64,000 bases of DNA. It comes from Oscarella lobularis. Taxonomy: Eukaryota; Porifera; Homoscleromorpha; Homosclerophorida; Oscarellidae. Under the pieces are notes generated by a model, which was not told the DNA's origin, did no database searches, and saw only the letters and a program-made list of their open reading frames with translations. This document shows positions 58,591 through 64,000 of the stretch, piece after piece. Position 1 is the first letter of the stretch; each line of letters opens with the position of its first letter. Position numbers and translations under genes: made by a program. The DNA is taken from assembly GCF_947507565.1 (NCBI RefSeq), contig NC_089192.1:1732690-1796689 (forward strand), in the 5' to 3' direction.

Positions 58591-59990
58591 TCAAAGTAGT
58601 TCAGGCGAGCTACCTCCTGTAGCCTTAGCAGATGGCTCCGGCTGAAGCTGCGCTGACCTCGCCGTCTGTCGAGGCACTTCCTCCGAGACGATTTCTCCGA
58701 TGGCGTCGGCTCCTCGAAAACGGAAAAGATTGTTTCTGCAGCAGTTGGAGCCGTTTACAAGGACTTGGTACACGTCCAAATGAGTTTGGCACAGAGGGCA
58801 GTCAAAGTTCTCGGTTGTCTCCATGAACTGCAGGGCGCACGGATAGCAGCCGAAGATTCTGCCACAGCAGGTCGTGATGACGATGTCGGCGAAGACATGC
58901 TCTTGGCAGACGGTGCATTTCAGTATGTCCTTCATTTTCTCGACGTTGAAGAGACGCTGGGACAAATCGCTCACTCTTTGCTTTATGTCTTCAATGCCTT
59001 TGACGACGTCGTCGAGTTTCTGCGCCGACACTGTCTGCTCAGCACTTTCTGCTGCTTCTGACGCCTTGTTAACGTTTTCAGAAGAAGCTTGCCAACGAGT
59101 CACAAGCGTCAACCGAGCCTCTCGAAGCTCACTCTTTTTAACGGCATAAATGCGTCTATCTGGCGCACGCCAGAATGCCAGTTCTATAGACATAAGAAGA
59201 TTAGCGCGAGTCTTTCATGCATCGTCACTTGTGCGACCGAGAAGCTTACGTCTTGTCGCAGGTGCGTCCAGTAGCACAGCGGCGTCTTTATCTATCAAGA
59301 CAATTCCCTCGGGACCGTCGATGATGCCCGCGTTTTTAAAGCAATCCTGGACAGCAGATGTAATTGCTGGCACGGAGACTTCTCCTTTCTTCAGCTGAAC
59401 GCTTGAAGTCTGAATCGGCTGCCTTGTAACCTTCATCCTCTTTTGGTCGTCCGACAAATCGATGTTTACGAGACTGATTTGCTTCAGCGCCAAGTGCTCC
59501 ACCGGCTCTGGAGCGGCTGTTCTTTGTCTCTTCCTTGACGACGGGCGAACGGAAGTGGCATTTTGCATGAATCTGGACGCACCCATAGCGGGCGATAGAC
59601 CGCCGCTTGGCTGCCAGTGGCTGAGAAGCCCAGGCGTCTGCGAAACGGTTTTCGCGGCTGCAGGAATAACCGATGGAACTAAAGGCGGTTGCTCCTCTTG
59701 AGCGGTAGCGACGGGGTCCACGACTTGATACTTCTTTCCTTGCTTGCAGGAAAAACGGCCTGTTACGGCGTTGGAAAAAATAGGTATGATAGCTTCCGAA
59801 GACGAAGCCGGTTCATCGCTTATGAAGTACGCGTTTCTTGACGCCTACAGAAAATTCCCGAAGTGAAACAAAAGTGTTATGCTTTCAGACTCACTCGAAG
59901 GAGAAGCTGCAGGTTGGCGATTGCTACATCAGCGAGTTTCATGCAGTACGTAGCGCTCCCTTTTCTAACGAAAATCGTTGATTCACTCAT
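58591..59990 (-). CDS. RING-finger protein, three exons, apparently intact
   Basis: Exon 1 is 59990-59895 (MSESTIFVRKGSATYCMKLA to LLLR), exon 2 is 59844-59250, exon 3 is 59183-58591; phases agree and give about 427 residues. Exon 2 begins ASRNAYFISDEPASSSEAII and has a Pro/Ser-rich middle. A coiled-coil-like segment (DVVKGIEDIKQRVSDLSQRL) leads to a RING-type zinc site CTVCQEHVFADIVI, CCGRIFGCYPC and CPLCQTHL near residues 325-370. The tail is disordered. The apparent TGA at 59215 falls in a 66-nt GTAAGC-to-CTATAG intron (59249-59184). A ubiquitin-ligase role is inferred from the RING only; the N-terminal domain is not recognised. Confidence 0.75.
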
Positions 59991-59994
59991 TACT

Positions 59995-60520
59995 TCCGGT
60001 GACCGAGGCAGCACTCTTTGATGAAATGTAGTGCTTCAGCCGTGGCGACGGCCTATATGGTCACGGAATTGTCTTCGCTGAAGAGCAACCCTGCCGTGTT
60101 GTCGTTAGAAACGAGGCAACATTGCGCAGACTGGACCCGCCTAGTCTTTCTCTCAGCACGGCTCTGAGCGCGGCACTCTTTGTTGCTGGAGAACAAACAA
60201 CAACAAACAAACGTCAAAAATCACCAGGGTGCCTTCCACTCACGTTTGCTTGTTAGTTTGTCGGTGTTTGCTCTACAGCAACAGGAACTACCGTGCTCAA
60301 AGCCGTTCTGATCGCAAGACAAGGCGGGTCAAAAATCACCAGGGCGTCCACACACACAATATATTAGCGAATCGATTCTATTGACTGCAGTACACCGGAG
60401 TACCGTTCCATATCCTGAGCCATTCCATTTGTAGGCGTAACAATCCACGATCCCGTCAGAGAAATCCAAAAGCGTATCAGTATGATTTTACTTTAGACTG
60501 GGTGAAGAGCAACAAATTGC
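59995..60520. other. Region without a supported gene
   Basis: It contains two direct copies of gtcaaaaatcaccaggg (about 60213 and 60330) and a caacaaacaa-rich tract. It may be the 5' flank of the RING gene. Confidence 0.3.
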
Positions 60521-60534
60521 GTCAGTCGGCACCG

Positions 60535-60805
60535 CTATCTCTCCGAGGCAAGAGGAACGTCGTCCTGAAAAGTCTGGATACAATTGTCCGGACACCTGTT
60601 CCAATCAAGCCGACCAGCAACAGGAACACTTGAACCGCCCATCGGTGCCAGAATAACAACAGCCACAAACATCTCAATCTGCCAATGATCAGATAAAACT
60701 GAGACATCATCAATAACGCGGAAACGGTCCACTTGCAAACAGCCAGACACAACTGCATAATCTAATGAACTGGAATTTTCGCCATCACCGGAAGTCCACG
60801 AAATA
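60535..60805 (-). pseudogene. LINE endonuclease (APE-type) C-terminal fragment
   Basis: The minus strand reads SWTSGDGENSSSLDYAVVSG (about 60795) and VSVLSDHWQIEMFVAV (about 60700). The SLDY and SDH motifs end the APE-like endonuclease domain of non-LTR retrotransposons. The upstream part lies in the N gap (60806-61005); no reverse transcriptase follows below 60535. Confidence 0.65.
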
Positions 60806-61005
60806 NNNNNNNNNNNNNNNNNNNNNNNNNNNNNNNNNNNNNNNNNNNNNNNNNNNNNNNNNNNNNNNNNNNNNNNNNNNNNNNNNNNNNNNNNNNNNNN
60901 NNNNNNNNNNNNNNNNNNNNNNNNNNNNNNNNNNNNNNNNNNNNNNNNNNNNNNNNNNNNNNNNNNNNNNNNNNNNNNNNNNNNNNNNNNNNNNNNNNNN
61001 NNNNN
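60806..61005. other. Assembly gap, 200 N
   Basis: A run of exactly 200 N. Two hundred is a common placeholder size, so the true length may differ. Sequence to each side need not be contiguous. Confidence 0.95.
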
Positions 61006-61382
61006 AAGGACGTTAGGTAAGTTCGAGACTTCGAATGTGTCGAGATCTTTTCTGTCGGGCGACGACTGTAGGGCGTACAAATGAGATCAACCACAAATGA
61101 GATCACTACGTCACTATGACGTAATGATTCGTCACAGTGACATCAAAGAAGAATGTCGTAAGTTCCTATAATAAGTCTTTCTAAGGAATATTTGGCCATT
61201 TTCCCTGTCGAACATATCATATCGGTCGATCGATCGATCAAGCCATGCGTGGACCCAGCCGATCGTGCCTCCGATATGTTTCACGCGCGCGCACGCGCAC
61301 GACACGCTTGTCCTCACGCGTTCTGACTCCGCACGTCGTGGTTGTTTCCTCAGCGGTAGCGAACTGTCGAATTAACTTCACC

Positions 61383-61729
61383 ATGCGTGCATACAGTGCT
61401 GCCGTCTTTGTATTTCTGGCTTTCTCCAGTGTTTGGTTGAGTGTGGGAACAGGCCGCGACCCGAGTACAAGGAAATGCCGCGTTAGAAGGCCAATACTGA
61501 CAACATCGAAAGCAGTTTCTCGTCCTTGTTGTCGGGTCGGTGCCAACGACGAGTCGAGATGACGACCGACACCGATTCGCACAGAAAGATTAGAAAACCG
61601 ATTTTGTCTGACTCTGTTAGCTCTAGTAGTAGTAGTGGGTCCAGACCCGTGAGTAGTCGAAAGCGACATGCCGGCAGAAGAGGCGTAGGAATATTTGAAG
61701 ACGATATATACGACCAGCTTGTCAACTGA
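61383..61729 (+). other. Two short ORFs, one with a signal-peptide-like start
   Basis: 61383-61562 reads MRAYSAAVFVFLAFSSVWLS followed by VGTGRDPSTRKCRVRRP, a good signal peptide then a basic peptide with Cys. 61559-61729 overlaps it by four bases (MTTDTDSHRKIRKPILSDS to DDIYDQLVN). A 190-codon minus-strand ORF (61238-61810) covers the same bases. I cannot decide which is real. Confidence 0.3.
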
Positions 61730-62436
61730 CTTTCCCACAAGAAAAAGCCGTTTCTGTCTCGCTCGTCTCCAAATTATAACAGAGACAAAATCGTGTACAA
61801 CTATCTCCAAAGACGAAATTTGTCCTTACCTAGAATGTACTCACCGGTTGATGGCAAAAAGATACTTTGTCTCCTTTCTGTAAATGCCAGAGGTGAACAG
61901 CAAATTGCCTTGCGAAAGTAATGTGTGAACAGAGTCATTTGTCACTATTACAAGTTGTCCAAGGGGTGATCGACGCCAGAGAAAGAAGGAAGTCCTCGAG
62001 CGCCCTGACGCTGCTTCGCTTTGGAGGACCACGAAGCTTCTTTCTCTTCGCCGGATGTCGTCCAGGCTTCGAGAGTTTGCAGTGGAGATCGCAAATATAG
62101 CACGATCCGTCGAAATGCTGAGGCTAAGAGCTGACGACGTTCTGCGTCGATCGGTACATGCATTCGACCCGCTTTTGCCACTTTGTGACGAGCAGTCACG
62201 TCAATGCAACTCTCGCACAGCTTGGACGGATGCAACTAGGAAGAGTCGTTCGCGATGTCGATCAAAAAGGCCTCTTTGATGGCTGTCGCGCATTCATGCA
62301 GCGCAATCTTTCGTTCTTCTCGCACGCGGCAAAATCAGCTTTGAGCAAACGCGACACTGTAGTGTACGTGCATATATACGGGACCGGTAGTGGAGGTTAC
62401 ATCATAATAAAGACATCGTGCTCACCAGATCTTACG

Positions 62437-62451
62437 TGGTGTCAGGAGTGG
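62437..62451 (+). promoter_or_regulatory. Putative primer-binding site of a gypsy element
   Basis: tggtgtcaggagtgg directly precedes the gag ATG at 62452. This resembles the usual gypsy arrangement of LTR end, then TGG-starting primer site. The upstream LTR border was not fixed. Confidence 0.5.
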
Positions 62452-63331
62452 ATGGCTACAGCGCTGAATTTGCAAGGTTTACCTCCACCGATGCCCGCGG
62501 ACGGTGATTTAGCGGGTGCTTGGCGGAAATGGAAGAAAAGATTCATGATTTACCTCAAGGCAACCCGACAAGCGGGAGACGATACGCCGGACGATATCAA
62601 AACGTCTGTGCTCCTGCATGCTACTGGTGACGACGGGCAAGAGGCTTTCGAGACGTTCGACTTCGCAGATGAAGAGGAAAAGGAGAAATTCGCACCCGTC
62701 CTCGAGAAATTTGAGAAATATTATATCCCCAAGACTAATCTGACATGCGAAAGATATCGATTCTTAACGCGAAATCAGGAAATCGGCGAAACGGTCGACA
62801 AATACGTGACAGACTTGCGTAAGCTCGCACAAACGTGCGAGTTTGGAACGATACGGGACTCGTTGATCCGTGACAGATTGGTTTTGGGGCTTCGGGACCA
62901 CAGGGTAACAAAAAGACTCCTCTCGGCAGGTGATCCCAACCTTGACAAGGCTTTCGAAATATGTCGCTCAGAAGAGATGGCGGTGGCACAAACGAAGAGA
63001 ATGGACGACGTCGAAAGGAAAGCGAACGTGGACGCAGTGGTCACAGCGCGAGGTGAAGATGAGCTCGAAACGATATCTGCGGTACAGAGGCAACAGGACA
63101 GTAGACAAAGTGGGAAGAAGGAATGTACACGATGTGGGCGAAAGCATGCTTTCCGGAAGTGTCCTGCGTGGGGAAACGTGTTTGAAATGTCAAGGGACGA
63201 ATCATTTTGCACACGTGTGTCGCACAAAAACGGTGAACTCAGTGATGCAGGAAAAAGGATGCGAACAAAAGGGAAATCTGAAGGATGCGATCCAGCCCCA
63301 GCAGGAGACCAGAGAGAGAGAGCTCAAGTAA
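62452..63331 (+). pseudogene. Ty3/gypsy gag remnant
   Basis: The start ATG at 62452 gives MATALNLQGLPPPMPADGDL. The retrotransposon gag core follows (WRKWKKRFMIYLKATRQAGD, LLHATGDDGQEAFETF, YRFLTRNQEIGETVDKYVTD, IRDRLVLGLRD). A zinc-knuckle pair comes last, first CTRCGRKHAFRKCPAW (about 63123). The frame then changes near 63165, and the second knuckle CLKCQGTNHFAHVC continues in another frame to 63331. Gag packages the element RNA. Protease, reverse transcriptase and integrase are absent downstream. Its relation to the integrase remnant at 426-1728 is unknown. Confidence 0.85.
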
Positions 63332-63707
63332 CAACCGCGGAAAGGAAGTATAGAGACTGAGAGAGTGGGAGTCAAGCAAGCCTATGACTCATAATAAAAG
63401 GCATATGGATAGTATAGACACTAAAAAGCAACTTGGCCCTAAAGATTGCACCTAACAAATTGCTAGCTAGAATATCGGCATCAGGAGGACCTTGGTTAAA
63501 ATTTGGGGAAGTTCAAAGATGAACTGCGAAACCGGAAATTTATTAATTAGTAACGTCATACGCGAGGAAGCCATTCTTATCCGAATGACGTATTTACAAA
63601 GGGTGAGGATATCCGATTTGGCAAGGTTCGCTTCCGGCAGAGCAGTACTTAAGGACGCACTCAATTGCCTAATGCCTAAAGAACAAGACATAGAAATCAG
63701 ATCATCA

Positions 63708-63909
63708 ATGACGAGCCAGATGCTTGTGGCTGCACTCTTTGCCTGCTCTCTGCTACTTTCGTCCTACGCAAGTCCTCACCGAAAAAGTACTTCATCGTTT
63801 TCAATTCCCCTTGCGCCAAGAACAGTAGTTATAAATCGATCAGGAAGAGATACTGACTATCCAATAGGAACTCTGTCTAATCGCCTTCATTCGCAGCAGC
63901 GCAACACCG
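63708..63909 (+). CDS. First exon of a secreted protein, continues past the window
   Basis: ATG 63708 gives MTSQMLVAALFACSLLLSSY, a strong signal peptide, then SPHRKSTSSFSIPLAPRTVV and NRLHSQQRNT. A gtaaga donor follows at about 63910. The propeptide-like sequence with IPL could be the start of a secreted protease, but this is weak. Later exons lie beyond 64000. Confidence 0.45.
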
Positions 63910-64000
63910 TAAGACATTTCAACACTTATACCTCCTATTCAGTCGTACTATATGTGACTCTGTCATAGGCTAAACTACGACGCCGTCGCATGTCATTTTC

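Noticed and set aside
59215-59217. Premature TGA in the RING gene
   Set aside because: It lies within a 66-nt intron with GTAAGC donor and CTATAG acceptor whose removal keeps the frame.
61238-61810. 190-codon minus-strand ORF
   Set aside because: No motif. The overlapping plus-strand ORFs look more protein-like, and composition alone could keep this frame open.
63123-63331. Programmed frameshift at the end of gag
   Set aside because: The frame changes inside the zinc-knuckle region, before the domain is complete, so it is a mutation or sequence error, not a gag-pol shift.

Overview
The window is eukaryotic and animal. Coding sequence lies in short exons separated by GT-AG introns of about 40-70 nt. 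Recognisable genes include Pellino, a SKICH-domain autophagy-receptor-like protein, a full-length ABCC (MRP-type) N-terminus, a PP1 catalytic subunit and a SUMO-protease-like C48 peptidase. Pellino plus SKICH points to a metazoan. The compact introns and the families present suggest an early-branching marine invertebrate, possibly a sponge; this is inference and the species is not determined.

Layout. 1-3 kb: end of a decayed Ty3/gypsy element (LTR plus integrase), then an RPA-like OB-fold gene remnant. 4.4-30.2 kb: four members of a P-superfamily-like DNA transposon (4438-8778, 9415-13986, 15859-about 18402, 25725-30208). Three have both terminal inverted repeats and 7-bp target duplications. 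Each carries two genes tail to tail: a P/THAP9-like transposase (gene A) and a second protein of unknown function (gene B). Between them lie a ZAD-like zinc-finger fragment, a DUF6589-like gene split by the third element, a RecQ-like helicase fragment, a Tigger/pogo pseudo-transposase, and a Penelope-like remnant with a pogo-type MITE inside it.

30.6-43.3 kb: a set of host-type genes, nearly all damaged. They are a TPR plus OST-HTH-like remnant, a short-exon gene of unknown family, the SKICH gene with a 50-bp minisatellite inside its reading frame, a PP1 copy with a stop and a lost splice donor, and the 5' halves only of Pellino and ABCC. Introns are retained, so these are not retrocopies. 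44-57 kb: unknown ORFs, a 431-bp Mutator-like fold-back element with 9-bp target duplications, a second DUF6589-like remnant, a hAT remnant, a C48 protease pseudogene and a 1,978-bp Tc1/mariner-type element with an unusually long (about 80 residue) D-to-E spacing.

58.6-64 kb: the best intact gene of the window (three-exon RING-finger protein), a LINE endonuclease fragment beside a 200-N gap, a gypsy gag remnant with a primer-binding site, and the first exon of a secreted protein running off the window edge.

Overall this is a transposon-rich, gene-decaying accessory region. The most distinctive element is the two-gene P-like transposon family with its conserved companion protein.
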